Source: R-RK-3 sp031399085
GTDB lineage: Bacteria > Pseudomonadota > Alphaproteobacteria > Rhizobiales > Rhodomicrobiaceae
Assembly: GCA_031399085.1 (NCBI GenBank)
Contig: JANNOQ010000105.1
Span: forward strand, 248,001 to 312,000
Direction of reading: 5' to 3'
DNA: 64,000 nucleotides
The position numbers were made by a program, and so were the translations under genes. Under the pieces are notes generated by a model. It ran no database searches. It was not told the DNA's origin and saw only the letters and a program-made list of their open reading frames with translations. Each line of letters opens with the position of its first letter. The stretch's first letter is position 1. Shown piece by piece: positions 36,064 to 44,895 of this stretch.

Positions 36064-36993
36064 ATGACAAGCAGGGGTATCCATCACATCACCGCCATCG
36101 CCGGATCGGCGCCGCGCAATTTCGACTTCTATACCCGCACGCTCGGGATGCGGCTGGTGAAGCGCACGGTCAATTTTGATGATCCTGGCACCTATCATCT
36201 CTATTACGGGGACGAAAACGGCCAGCCCGGTACGCTCCTCACCTTCTTCCCCTGGGCACATGTCGCGCCCGGGCGGCTCGGCGTCGGCGAGACGCAAGAG
36301 ACCATGCTGCGCGTGCCGGAAAACGCGATCGGCTATTGGACCCACCGTTTCGTTGAGAAGGGCGTCGCGCACCAGATTCCCGTGAAGCGCTTCGGCCAAA
36401 CTGTTTTGGCCTTCAAGGATCCCGACGGAATGCGGCTGTCTATCGTGGGAATTCCGGGGATTGAACGCGAAACCGGTTGGTCGGGCGGCGATATCCCGGC
36501 TGAATATGCAATTCGCGGGTTCCACGGCGTAAGCCTGCTTTTGGCGGACGCTGCTCTGACGGGTGCGATCCTCACGGACGTGCTTGGATTTTCCGAGACG
36601 GCCCGCGAAGACCAGTTGATCCGCTTTACAGCCGGCGAGGGCGCGATTGGCGGGATCGTCGACATCCGCGCCGCCGGAGAGTTCCTGCCCGCGCGGATGG
36701 GCGGCGGTTCGGTGCATCACATCGCCTTCCGCGCGGCGGACGACACCACGCAGGCGCAGATGGTCAAAGCGCTGCGGGACAACCACCAGATCCGCGCGAC
36801 CGAGCAGGTCGACCGCAACTATTTCCGCTCGGTCTATTTCCGCGAGCCGGGCGGCGTGTTGTTTGAAATCGCGACGGACGATCCGGGCTTTGCCATTGAC
36901 GAACCAGTTGCCGAGCTCGGGCATGCGTTGATGCTGCCGAAATCGCTTGAGCCGCGCCGCAAGGAAATCGAGGGCGTGCTCCAACCCCTGTAA
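36064..36993 (+). CDS. Ring-cleaving dioxygenase, glyoxalase (VOC) superfamily, MhqO-like
   Basis: A 309-residue protein with two paired VOC modules: the first starts GIHHITAIAGSAPRNFDFYTRTLGMRLVKRTVNFDDPG, and the second starts YAIRGFHGVSLLLADAALTGAIL with VHHIAFRAAD and VYFREPGGVLFEIATDDPGF. The His and Glu metal ligands (HHI, HHI, FEI) are present. The MhqO/MhqA subgroup cleaves hydroquinone-type rings or otherwise removes quinones. Start ATG 36064 has an AAGGAAA site; the long upstream reading has none. LysR and DoxX sit opposite. Confidence 0.88.
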   Translation: MTSRGIHHITAIAGSAPRNFDFYTRTLGMRLVKRTVNFDDPGTYHLYYGDENGQPGTLLTFFPWAHVAPGRLGVGETQETMLRVPENAIGYWTHRFVEKGVAHQIPVKRFGQTVLAFKDPDGMRLSIVGIPGIERETGWSGGDIPAEYAIRGFHGVSLLLADAALTGAILTDVLGFSETAREDQLIRFTAGEGAIGGIVDIRAAGEFLPARMGGGSVHHIAFRAADDTTQAQMVKALRDNHQIRATEQVDRNYFRSVYFREPGGVLFEIATDDPGFAIDEPVAELGHALMLPKSLEPRRKEIEGVLQPL

Positions 36994-37028
36994 AGACAGG
37001 CATTCGTTTGCGCCGTTTAATGAGCAGG

Positions 37029-37081
37029 GGCAGACCTTCCGAGTATTGACCGTCCGCGGGGGGGGGGGGGGAAGGTCTGCC
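37029..37081. repeat. Perfect 12-base inverted repeat with a 14-G run in its loop
   Basis: The arms GGCAGACCTTCC (37029-37040) and GGAAGGTCTGCC (37070-37081) are exactly complementary. The run of 14 consecutive G (37058-37071) fills the right side of the loop and enters the right arm. It sits between the convergent dioxygenase and lipoprotein genes, so it may act as a bidirectional terminator; it has no T-run. The length of the G run is likely unstable and also easy to misread in sequencing. Confidence 0.8.
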
Positions 37082-37111
37082 TATCGTCCGAACTGCGCTG
37101 AGCGAAATGCC

Positions 37112-37762
37112 TCAAGCCCTCGGCGCAGGCATGTTATTCAGATCCTTTGTGTACCACTTTTCCGCCTCAACCACGATTGGGTTCTCGCCATTCTGATAAA
37201 CCCAGCTGTCGATGGCCCATTTCTGCTTATTGGCCGTTTCCCATAAAACAGCTGTCCAATGCGGCCAGTTCGAGACGCCGAGCAGAATATTGCCTTTCGA
37301 GAACGGCCGGCCCACGGTGTGATGCGTCAGCAGTCCGTTGTTTTCGAGCACAAGCAGATAGCTCGTGGTGTTCGTGGCTTCGTCCACACAGTCCTGCTGG
37401 GTGGGATCTCCGGGGCCATTGAACTCCATGCCCGGGCGGTCGGCGGAGGTGCCGATCTTGTCGCCGACATAGCGTTCCATCCAGCCAACCGCGTAGGCAA
37501 CAGCGCGGCGCTCTTCAAATGCGGTGTTGGCTTTTTTGGTTTTCCGCATCAAATCGGCGATCTGTTTGATCTGGTCCGGGCCGAATTTGACCGGGCTTTG
37601 CTTTTCGCAGCCATAGGCATGGCACACGAAGATCGTGTTGCCGCTCGGCTCGCGCGATTTGAACTCCTGGTAATGATAGGCGGGCGGGCCGTCGCGCTCG
37701 AACGTGCAGGCGGTCAGGCCGAGCATCGACAAAAGCGTCACGAAAATAAGGCGTTTTCCCAT
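37112..37762 (-). CDS. Conserved lipoprotein of unknown function
   Basis: The 216-residue protein has a lipoprotein signal (MGKRLIFVTLLSMLGLTAC, lipobox LTAC with Cys 19). The mature part contains a CHAYGCEKQ pair of cysteines, an ERRAVAYAVGWMERYVG helix, a QDCVDEATNTTSYLLVLENNGLL segment and a C-terminal WPHWTAVLWETANKQKWAIDSW stretch. Similar proteins are found in Hyphomicrobiales, but no function is known to me. It is probably in the periplasm, anchored to a membrane. Confidence 0.8.
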   Translation of the reverse strand: MGKRLIFVTLLSMLGLTACTFERDGPPAYHYQEFKSREPSGNTIFVCHAYGCEKQSPVKFGPDQIKQIADLMRKTKKANTAFEERRAVAYAVGWMERYVGDKIGTSADRPGMEFNGPGDPTQQDCVDEATNTTSYLLVLENNGLLTHHTVGRPFSKGNILLGVSNWPHWTAVLWETANKQKWAIDSWVYQNGENPIVVEAEKWYTKDLNNMPAPRA

Positions 37763-37869
37763 CGCTTCGTCCAGATCTTACCCCGTCATCTTTTTCTATA
37801 CCACCTGCGCGCGAGTTTTGAGAAGCCAGCCATTGAGGCGGCGCGGCTTTTCCCTTAGTTTGTCGCGTC

Positions 37870-39279
37870 ATGGCAACAATCAATCCCATTCACGTGATCG
37901 GCGGCGGGCTGGCGGGTTCAGAAGCCGCCTGGCAAATCGCAAGCGCCGGCGTCCCCGTCGTGCTGCACGAAATGCGCCCCAGCCGCATGACGGAGGCTCA
38001 CAATACCGAGGGCTTCGCGGAACTCGTCTGCTCAAACTCCTTCCGCTCGGACGATTGGGAGGCCAACGCGGTTGGCTTGCTGCATGAGGAAATGCGCCGC
38101 TGCGGCTCGCTGATCATGGCGGCGGGCGATGCGCACAAGCTGCCGGCGGGCGGCGCGCTAGCGGTCGACCGTGACGGATTTTCCGCCGAGGTCACGCAGC
38201 GGCTGACGACGCATCCGCTCATCGCCGTCGAGCGCGGCGAGGTGGACGGACTGCCGCCGCAGGCTTGGGACAGCGTCATCGTCGCGACCGGCCCCCTTAC
38301 CTCCCCTGCCCTCGGCGCGGCCATCCGGTCGCTGACGGGTGAAGAGTCGCTCGCCTTCTTCGACGCGATCGCGCCGATCGTGCACCGCGAAAGCATCGAC
38401 ATGAACGTCTGCTGGATGCAGTCGCGCTATGACAAGGTGGGACCGGGCGGCACCGGGGCGGACTATATCAACTGCCCGATGGACCGCGAGCAATACGCCG
38501 CCTTCATCGAGGCGCTGCTGGCCGCCGAGAAGACCGAATTCCGCGAATGGGAAAAGAGCACGCCCTATTTCGAGGGCTGCCTGCCCATCGAGGTGATGGC
38601 CGAGCGCGGCGCCGAGACGCTGCGCTTTGGTCCGATGAAGCCCGTCGGGCTGACCAATCCGCACAATCCCGATGCGCGCGCCTATGCGGTGGTGCAATTG
38701 CGCCAGGACAATGCGCTCGGCACGCTTTGGAACATCGTCGGCTTTCAGACCAAGCTGAAATATGGCGAACAGTCCCGCATCTTCCGCATGATTCCGGGGT
38801 TGGAGCAGGCCGAATTCGCGCGGCTCGGCGGCATTCACCGCAACACTTTTCTCAACAGCCCTAAACTACTGGACGGCCAAATGCGCCTCAAAGCCGCCCC
38901 GCGCCTGCGCTTTGCCGGACAGGTTACGGGCGTTGAAGGCTATGTGGAATCGGCCGCGATCGGGCTGATTACAGGACGCCTTGCCGCCGCCGAACGGCTG
39001 GGGAAAGCGTTGAACCCGCCGCCGCCGACAACCGCGCTTGGCGCGCTCGTTGCGCACATTACCGGCGGACATTTGGCGGGCGAAGAGGCTGGAACGCGCA
39101 GCTTTCAGCCAATGAACGTCAATTTCGGCTTGTTTCCGCCCATGGATGCGCCCCTTAGCGAGACCGGGAAGCGCTTGAAAGGCCGCGATAAAAGCGTCTC
39201 GCGGAAAAAGGCGATGGCAATGCGCGCGCTGCACGATCTGGACGGATGGCTCGGCACGGCGCTTCGTAAATCGGCGTAG
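37870..39279 (+). CDS. trmFO: Folate- and FAD-dependent tRNA (uracil-54-C5) methyltransferase
   Basis: TrmFO makes ribothymidine-54 in tRNA using methylene-tetrahydrofolate. The 469-residue protein carries the GxGxxG FAD motif (VIGGGLAGSEAAWQIA), the family phrase HEMRP, LVCSNSFRSD with its catalytic Cys near residue 57, INCPMDREQY, FEGCLPIEVMAERG with the second catalytic Cys, and GRLAAAERLG with the C-terminal ALGALVAHITGG block. Full length; the ATG follows the first start with the strand IHVIGGG. It appears to be transcribed alone. Confidence 0.97.
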   Translation: MATINPIHVIGGGLAGSEAAWQIASAGVPVVLHEMRPSRMTEAHNTEGFAELVCSNSFRSDDWEANAVGLLHEEMRRCGSLIMAAGDAHKLPAGGALAVDRDGFSAEVTQRLTTHPLIAVERGEVDGLPPQAWDSVIVATGPLTSPALGAAIRSLTGEESLAFFDAIAPIVHRESIDMNVCWMQSRYDKVGPGGTGADYINCPMDREQYAAFIEALLAAEKTEFREWEKSTPYFEGCLPIEVMAERGAETLRFGPMKPVGLTNPHNPDARAYAVVQLRQDNALGTLWNIVGFQTKLKYGEQSRIFRMIPGLEQAEFARLGGIHRNTFLNSPKLLDGQMRLKAAPRLRFAGQVTGVEGYVESAAIGLITGRLAAAERLGKALNPPPPTTALGALVAHITGGHLAGEEAGTRSFQPMNVNFGLFPPMDAPLSETGKRLKGRDKSVSRKKAMAMRALHDLDGWLGTALRKSA

Positions 39280-39328
39280 AGCGCCGCCAATCGCTTCACC
39301 GCCCGGCATCAAATTGGCAATGCGCGCA

Positions 39329-39369
39329 TGGATCCCGGATCGGCCTTTCGGCCGTCCGGGATGACAAGG
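39329..39369. repeat. Palindromic repeat, TCCCGGAT...CCGGGATGACAAG class
   Basis: The stretch starts TGGATCCCGGATCGG and ends CCGTCCGGGATGACAAGG, with an inner CGGCC TTTC GGCCG hairpin. The same outer sequences TGGGTCCCGGAT and CCGGGATGACAAG occur at 57705-57743. It lies between the convergent trmFO and GMC oxidoreductase genes. Confidence 0.6.
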
Positions 39370-39413
39370 GGGCCAGCAATTCCAAACAAGGACGGTTAGA
39401 ACGTCATTCCGCT

Positions 39414-41042
39414 CTATCGGCTCCCGCGTCCCGCGACGAGATCGGCCGCGCGTTCGGCGATCATGATCGTGGGTGCGTTGGTGTTGCCGCGAATGAGCGT
39501 GGGCATCACCGAGGCGTCGATGACGCGCAAGCCCTCCGCGCCGATCACCCGCAACTGCGGATCGACCACCGAGGCCGGATCGTCCGCGCGCCCCATCCGG
39601 CACGTGCCGACCGGATGATAGATTGTTTCGGCGCGGGCGCGGATGAAGGACAGAATGTCCGCATCGGATTGGGCTTCCGCGCCGGGTTCCAGTTCCGGCC
39701 CGCGAAACCGGTCGAAGGCCGGGGCGGCAAGGATGCGGCGGCCGAGCTTCAGCCCGGCGATCATGATCCGCGCATCGTCCTCATGGTCCAAATAGCGCGG
39801 ATTGATTGTTGGCGGTCTTGACGGGTTCGACGAGGCGAGGCGGATTTCGCCACGGCTCTTGGGCTGCAAACAACAGGTGTGCAGGCTATAGCCGTAGCCG
39901 TAGACCGTCGTGCGGCCGTGATTCTCTATGCGCACCGGGAGAAAGTGGAACTGCACATCCGAGTGCGCCGCATCCGGGCTGACGCGCGCGAAGCCGCCGG
40001 CCTCGGCGATGTTGGAGGTCAGAAATCCGCGCTTGCGCAGCGCATAGTTGAACACCCCCCAGAGCAAGCGCGGAATGGCGGAAAGTGCGATGCCGTAGCC
40101 GGCGCGCGAGGACGTGCTGTGCTGCAGGATCGCATCCAGATGGTCTTGCAGATTTTGACCGACGCCGGGCCGGTCGATCATCGGCGCGACGCCGAACTCC
40201 TTCAAATGCGCGGCGGGGCCGATGCCGGACAGCATCAGAAGCTGAGGCGAATTCACCGCCCCGCCGCAGAGCAGGACTTCCCGGTTTGCCTTGAGTCCAA
40301 CCGGCTCGCCGCCGCGTTTCACCCTTACGCCGGTCGCCCGGCGCCCCTCGAAGATCACCGACTGGGCCAGACTTTCCGTCAAAATCGCGAGGTTTTTGCG
40401 TGTTTGCGCGGGCCGTAAATAGCCCCTGGCCGCCGAACAGCGCGCGCCACCCGACTGCGTCACCTGGTAAAGGCCGAGCCCGTCCTGACGCGCGCCGTTG
40501 AAATCGGAATTGGCGTGAAGCTGCAACGCCTCCCCGGCCTCGGCAAAGGCATGAGACAACGGGCTGACATGGCGCAAATCGCTGACCGCAAGCGGGCCAC
40601 CCTCTCCGTGATAGGCGTCGGCGCCGCGCTCCTGATTCTCGGCCCGCCTAAAATACGGCAGCACCGACGCCCAGTCCCAGCCCGCCGCGCCGCCTTCAGC
40701 CCAGCCGTCGTAATCTTCCGGAATGCCGCGAATATAGCACATGGCATTGACCGAACTCGACCCGCCGAGCGTCTTGCCGCGCGGCCAATAGAGCCGGCGT
40801 CCGCCAAGCTGGGTTTGCGGCGTCGTTTCATAGCCCCAGTTAATGCCGGGCACTTTCGAAAGTGCCGCCAGGCCAAAAGGGACATGCAGCAGCATATGTT
40901 TGTCGGGCGGCCCGGCTTCGATAAGGCAGACGCTGACGGCAGGGTCTTCGCTGAGACGCGCGGCGAGCACCGACCCGGCCGATCCCGCGCCGATGATGAT
41001 GTAGTCGAAGGCGCTGCCGTCGGCGACCGTCGCCGCAGCCAT
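39414..41042 (-). CDS. GMC family FAD-dependent oxidoreductase (choline/alcohol dehydrogenase type)
   Basis: The 542-residue protein has the FAD motif DYIIIGAGSAGSVLAARLSE at residue 14, the GMC signatures PRGKTLGGSSSVNAMCYIRG and CGGAVNSPQLLMLSGIGP, and the active-site segment ETIYHPVGTCRMG with its catalytic His. It oxidises a primary alcohol to an aldehyde; choline or an aromatic or aliphatic alcohol are candidates. The ALDH gene upstream overlaps it in a TGATG junction, so alcohol and aldehyde oxidation are probably sequential. Confidence 0.92.
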   Translation of the reverse strand: MAAATVADGSAFDYIIIGAGSAGSVLAARLSEDPAVSVCLIEAGPPDKHMLLHVPFGLAALSKVPGINWGYETTPQTQLGGRRLYWPRGKTLGGSSSVNAMCYIRGIPEDYDGWAEGGAAGWDWASVLPYFRRAENQERGADAYHGEGGPLAVSDLRHVSPLSHAFAEAGEALQLHANSDFNGARQDGLGLYQVTQSGGARCSAARGYLRPAQTRKNLAILTESLAQSVIFEGRRATGVRVKRGGEPVGLKANREVLLCGGAVNSPQLLMLSGIGPAAHLKEFGVAPMIDRPGVGQNLQDHLDAILQHSTSSRAGYGIALSAIPRLLWGVFNYALRKRGFLTSNIAEAGGFARVSPDAAHSDVQFHFLPVRIENHGRTTVYGYGYSLHTCCLQPKSRGEIRLASSNPSRPPTINPRYLDHEDDARIMIAGLKLGRRILAAPAFDRFRGPELEPGAEAQSDADILSFIRARAETIYHPVGTCRMGRADDPASVVDPQLRVIGAEGLRVIDASVMPTLIRGNTNAPTIMIAERAADLVAGRGSR

Positions 41043-42460
41043 CAGGCCGCCCTCTTCAGGCGCAGGAAGGCCGCCATTTGGGCCTTGAGCGCCTTGGTGT
41101 ATGGCGGGAAGAACAGATGCGTCATGCTGAACCGGTCGCGCATCACCGCGCGCAGGTTCGAGAACGCCTCAAAACCTGCCTTGCCGTGGCTGCGGCCGAT
41201 GCCGCTCGCGCCGATGCCGCCAAAGGGCAGCGTCTCATTGCCGAAATGAATGAGCGCGTGATTGACGCAGGAGCCACCCGCCGGAGCTTCGGCGAGAAAG
41301 CGGTCGGCGGCGGCGCTATCCTTGGTGAAGATGTAGGAGGCCAGCGGCGGCGGGCCGGCATTCACATGCGCAAGCCCGGCGTCCAGATCGGCGATCGTGC
41401 GCACCGGCAGGATGGGACCGAAAATTTCCTCCTGATCGACGCGCATGTCCGGCTTGATGCCGTCGATGAGCGTCGGCGCGACGAAGCGGGATGCGGCATC
41501 GCCAGTGCCGCCCACGATCACGTTCGCGCCCTTTTCTCGCGCATCCTGGATCATGTCGATCAGCCGCTCGGCATGGCGCGGGCTGACGATCGCGGCAAAA
41601 TCCTCGCCGCGCTGGCCCTCGGCGGTCTCGCGGCTATAGACTTCGCGGATGCGCGCGGCGAGCGCGGCCTTCAGCTCATCGGCGATGGCGGCGTCGGCCA
41701 GCACATAATCCGGCGCGATGCAGGTCTGGCCGGCATTGACGAATTTGCTCCACACCAGCTTGCGCGCAGTATCGGCGATGTCGGCGCTCTTGTGGACGAG
41801 CGCGGGCGACTTGCCGCCCAGCTCCAATGTCACGGAGGTTGGCCCTTTCGCTGCCGCCGCCATGACGATGCGCCCGATCTTCGGGGAGCCGGTGAAAAAA
41901 ATATGGTCGAAGGGCTGGGCGAGCAGGCTTTCCGCCGTCTCAGGCCCGCCCTCGACGATGCTCACCTCATCGGCGTCGAACACCGCGCCGATCAGCCCGC
42001 GCAAATAGCGGCAGGTGGCGGGGGTGAATTCCGAAGGCTTCAGGACAGCGGCATTGCCCGCAGCGATGCAGGAAATCAGGGGGCCGAGGATCAGGCTGGC
42101 GGGATAGTTCCACGGCGCGATGATCAGGCACAACCCCTTGGGCTGCGGGATTACCTCGCTACGCGCTCCCAGCAGGGCGAACGGCGTGGACGCCCGTTCC
42201 GGCTGCGACCAGCGCCGGACATTGGCAATCGCAAGGTCGAGGTCGCCGATCACCGGGAGATATTCGACCAGATCGGTTTCCGTGGGCGCGCGCCCAAGAT
42301 CGGCGGCGAGCGCCTGTTGAAGCTCGCGGCGGCGTTCCACGAAGGCCCGGCGCAAGGCCTTGAGCTTGTCCTTGCGCGGCTGCCAGCCTTCCGAGCGCCC
42401 GGTCTGAGCCCGCTTGCGCAGCCGGTCCAGCTGAATGATGAATTCGCCGTCCAATGGCAT
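41042..42460 (-). CDS. Class 3-type aldehyde dehydrogenase, coniferyl aldehyde dehydrogenase-like
   Basis: The 472-residue NAD(P)-dependent aldehyde dehydrogenase has IIAPWNYPASLILGPL, FTGSPKIGRIVMAAAAKG, catalytic Glu in LELGGKSPALV and catalytic Cys in NAGQTCIAPDYVL, plus the C-terminal LPFGGIGASGIGRSHG. Length and sequence resemble coniferyl aldehyde dehydrogenase (CalB). The overlap with the GMC gene (stop TGA and ATG sharing bases) suggests that the pair oxidises an alcohol to an acid, perhaps a lignin-derived one; the substrate is inferred. Confidence 0.92.
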   Translation of the reverse strand: MPLDGEFIIQLDRLRKRAQTGRSEGWQPRKDKLKALRRAFVERRRELQQALAADLGRAPTETDLVEYLPVIGDLDLAIANVRRWSQPERASTPFALLGARSEVIPQPKGLCLIIAPWNYPASLILGPLISCIAAGNAAVLKPSEFTPATCRYLRGLIGAVFDADEVSIVEGGPETAESLLAQPFDHIFFTGSPKIGRIVMAAAAKGPTSVTLELGGKSPALVHKSADIADTARKLVWSKFVNAGQTCIAPDYVLADAAIADELKAALAARIREVYSRETAEGQRGEDFAAIVSPRHAERLIDMIQDAREKGANVIVGGTGDAASRFVAPTLIDGIKPDMRVDQEEIFGPILPVRTIADLDAGLAHVNAGPPPLASYIFTKDSAAADRFLAEAPAGGSCVNHALIHFGNETLPFGGIGASGIGRSHGKAGFEAFSNLRAVMRDRFSMTHLFFPPYTKALKAQMAAFLRLKRAA

Positions 42461-42644
42461 CGCCGCCTCCCATTTGCAGTCTTGTTGAGCGTTTGTCGCG
42501 AGAGCATGAAGCTGCGGCGCGCGAAAGTCCAGCCCGCCAAGCCAAAGCGGGATCGCAACAAAGCCTGACTCCTTTGGCTCGAATTGATAGGCTGTCGGCT
42601 AACCGCCCGGCCGGGGCGAAAGGTCAGCAGGGAGGAGGCAGCGG

Positions 42645-43436
42645 ATGAAAGACATGGATGGGAAGAACGCCATTATCACCGGGGCGGGCACTGGCTTAGG
42701 AGCCGCGACGGCGCTCACGCTTGCCAGGCGTGGGGCCAATATCGCGGTGAATTATTCGTCCAGCGCCGAGGCGGCGGAAAAGGTTGCCGAAGCCTGCCGC
42801 GCCGAGGGCGTGAAGGCATTCACCTTCAAGGCAGGCGTCGCCGAATATGCCGATTGTGAGCGGCTGGTCGCTGAAACCATGGCGGCGCTGGGCGGCGTCG
42901 ACATACTGATCAACAATGCAGGCATCACCAAGATCGCGGAGCAGAAAGACCTCGACGCGCTAAACGCAGACGATTTCGAGCAGGTTTACCGGGTGAATGT
43001 CATCGGCGCGTATCAAATGGTGCGCGCGGCGCGCAAGGCGCTCGACGAGACCGGTGCGGGGGCGGTCGTCAATATCTCCTCCATTGCCGGGGTTATGGGC
43101 ATCGGCTCGTCGATGGCCTATGCGGCCTCCAAGGGCGCGCTCAACACGCTGACGCTGAGCTTGGCGCGCTCACTCGCCCCGAAAATCCGGGTGAATGCTG
43201 TTTGCCCCGGCTATATTTCGTCGGGCTGGTTCACCAAATGGGGCGGCGCTCCAATGGAGGACGCCGTCGCACGCACGATCGCACAGAGCACGCCGCTGCA
43301 GATCGCTGCGACGCCGGAAGATATCGCCGAAACCGTGGCCTATTTCGCCTCGCCTGCCTCGCGGACGGTGACGGGCGAGCTTCTGATCATCGACGCCGGC
43401 CTGCATCTGGGCGGCGCGCCGCTCATCGCCCGGTAA
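42645..43436 (+). CDS. SDR family oxidoreductase (FabG-like)
   Basis: A 263-residue short-chain dehydrogenase with NAD(P) motif ITGAGTGLGAATAL, the NNAG loop (ILINNAGITKI), Ser in VNISSIAGVMGIGSS and the catalytic Y-x-x-x-K in AYAASKGAL. Its ending, AGLHLGGAPLIAR, is unlike the usual FabG end. A strong GGGAGGAGG site lies upstream. It is divergent from the ALDH-GMC pair; a shared substrate route is possible but not shown. Confidence 0.92.
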   Translation: MKDMDGKNAIITGAGTGLGAATALTLARRGANIAVNYSSSAEAAEKVAEACRAEGVKAFTFKAGVAEYADCERLVAETMAALGGVDILINNAGITKIAEQKDLDALNADDFEQVYRVNVIGAYQMVRAARKALDETGAGAVVNISSIAGVMGIGSSMAYAASKGALNTLTLSLARSLAPKIRVNAVCPGYISSGWFTKWGGAPMEDAVARTIAQSTPLQIAATPEDIAETVAYFASPASRTVTGELLIIDAGLHLGGAPLIAR

Positions 43437-43438
43437 GT

Positions 43439-44269
43439 CTAAATGCGCTTCAGCAGATCCGCCTTCTTGTCGTTGAATTCCTCGGCGGTCAGCACGCCTT
43501 TTTCCTTAAGCTGCGCGAGCCGCTCCAGCGCCGCGAAAATGACATCGGAAGACGGGGCTGGAGCAGGGTCGGAATGGGTACTATCCGGCTGGGCTACGGC
43601 AGCGCCCATTTGCACCTGCTCGCCGGTCTTACGCTCCGTCCGAGCGCTTGCATGAAGGACACGGGGCAGGCTTTCAATCGGCACCAGGCCGTGCTGGCTG
43701 GTGAAGCTGATCGAGGCATCGCCGCTTTGCTGCTGACCAAACCCCTGGATGAAATGATCGAGCGTATCGAGCACTTCTATCTGGCCGGCTTTTTCGATGG
43801 CGATCCGCCGCTGTTCGGGAAAATAGGCATAACGGACGGAATTCTGCGCGCCGGCCGCCGCCGGGTCGCCAAGGCCGGCCGGCCACCAATTGCCCGAAGA
43901 GTCGCCCGGCTCCGACGTGAAGAGGCCGGAATGATTCAGTTCGCCGCCCAGCGCATCGCCATTTTGCGATTGCGCCTGGAAACTTGCTTTGGAGGCGCCA
44001 AGAGACTGGGTCGAAAGCAGCGACGACAGCTCGGTGCAAACCGCGTCGACCTTTGCTTTAAGCGGGCTGTTGAACATGTCGCCAATCATCGTCATCCCAC
44101 CCCGCAGCCACTGACCTGCGCCGCCAAGTTCAGGGTGCGCGAATTGCGCCATCCCGCCACCGCTGTTCGCAGTTGCTTCAAGCAGCGTTTTCACCGCCTC
44201 GACACTCAAACCGTGACGATGCGCGATTTCATTGAGGATTTTTTCGCCTTCAGGCGTGAGGTTCCGCAT
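43439..44269 (-). CDS. SHOCT domain-containing protein
   Basis: The 276-residue protein has no signal peptide. Its N-terminus MRNLTPEGEKILNEIAHRHGLSVEAVKTLLEA is helical. The middle is Gly/Ser/Gln-rich with NSVRYAYFPEQRRIAIEKAGQIEVLDTLDHFIQG, and the C-terminus is a typical SHOCT helix pair (ALERLAQLKEKGVLTAEEFNDKKADLLKRI). SHOCT domains mediate oligomerisation or nucleic-acid contacts. The start at 44269 is chosen because the upstream extension looks non-coding. It converges with the SDR gene at a two-base gap. Confidence 0.8.
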   Translation of the reverse strand: MRNLTPEGEKILNEIAHRHGLSVEAVKTLLEATANSGGGMAQFAHPELGGAGQWLRGGMTMIGDMFNSPLKAKVDAVCTELSSLLSTQSLGASKASFQAQSQNGDALGGELNHSGLFTSEPGDSSGNWWPAGLGDPAAAGAQNSVRYAYFPEQRRIAIEKAGQIEVLDTLDHFIQGFGQQQSGDASISFTSQHGLVPIESLPRVLHASARTERKTGEQVQMGAAVAQPDSTHSDPAPAPSSDVIFAALERLAQLKEKGVLTAEEFNDKKADLLKRI

Positions 44270-44424
44270 GGATAAGTGCCTCCAGGGTGCAATGCCGTCT
44301 GCCGGAGACTTACAATAAGCCGTTTTACGTGCGCGACGGAATATGGGATCGCGGGATAACGCTTGGGCTTTGGAATTGTTCGCGAGGGCGGAAAGACGTT
44401 GACGCTTGCGGCAGAAGCCGCCGT

Positions 44425-44754
44425 TCAAACGGTGAAGGACGTTCCACATCCGCACGAGGCGGTCGCATTCGGATTGGTGATCTTGAACGAGGCGCCGATC
44501 AGATCGTCGACAAAGTCGATCTCCGAGCCTTCCATGAAGGGCATGGACACTTCGTCGATCAACACTGTCGCGCCCTGCTTTTCGATCACATGGTCGCCGC
44601 TCTCACGGTCGGTGACGAGGTCGAAGGCATATTGAAATCCGGTGCATCCGCCTGCCTTGACGCTGACGCGCAGCATCCGCGCCGCCGCTTCTCCCGCGAC
44701 GATCTCAAAGATGCGCCGCGCTGCGCGGTCTGTCACATGAACGGGTGTCATCAT
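44425..44754 (-). CDS. A-type iron-sulfur carrier (ErpA/IscA family)
   Basis: The 109-residue protein has the three conserved cysteines of A-type carriers: Cys in GGCTGFQYAFDL and two in the C-terminal CGCGTSF. It delivers Fe-S clusters to apoproteins in the cytoplasm. Two adjacent ATGs (44754, 44751) are possible starts. It is divergent from the dGTPase gene. In this order an erpA gene next to a dGTPase gene is a recurrent arrangement, which supports the ErpA reading over IscA. Confidence 0.9.
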   Translation of the reverse strand: MMTPVHVTDRAARRIFEIVAGEAAARMLRVSVKAGGCTGFQYAFDLVTDRESGDHVIEKQGATVLIDEVSMPFMEGSEIDFVDDLIGASFKITNPNATASCGCGTSFTV

Positions 44755-44895
44755 CCTTGCCACCGAATCACATAAATTGCCGTCAAGTTCGATTGCCTCT
44801 ATGCAAGTGGGGATCGGGGGGCTTTTGTCAAATCATTCCATGCCGGCCGCGCTGGGGGCGCGGCTTGCCCGGAAGCAAGGACGCGGAATTCGCCG

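Noticed and set aside
41078..42568. 496-codon + strand frame opposite the ALDH gene
   Set aside because: Antisense shadow of the ALDH gene, which has the catalytic Cys and Glu motifs.
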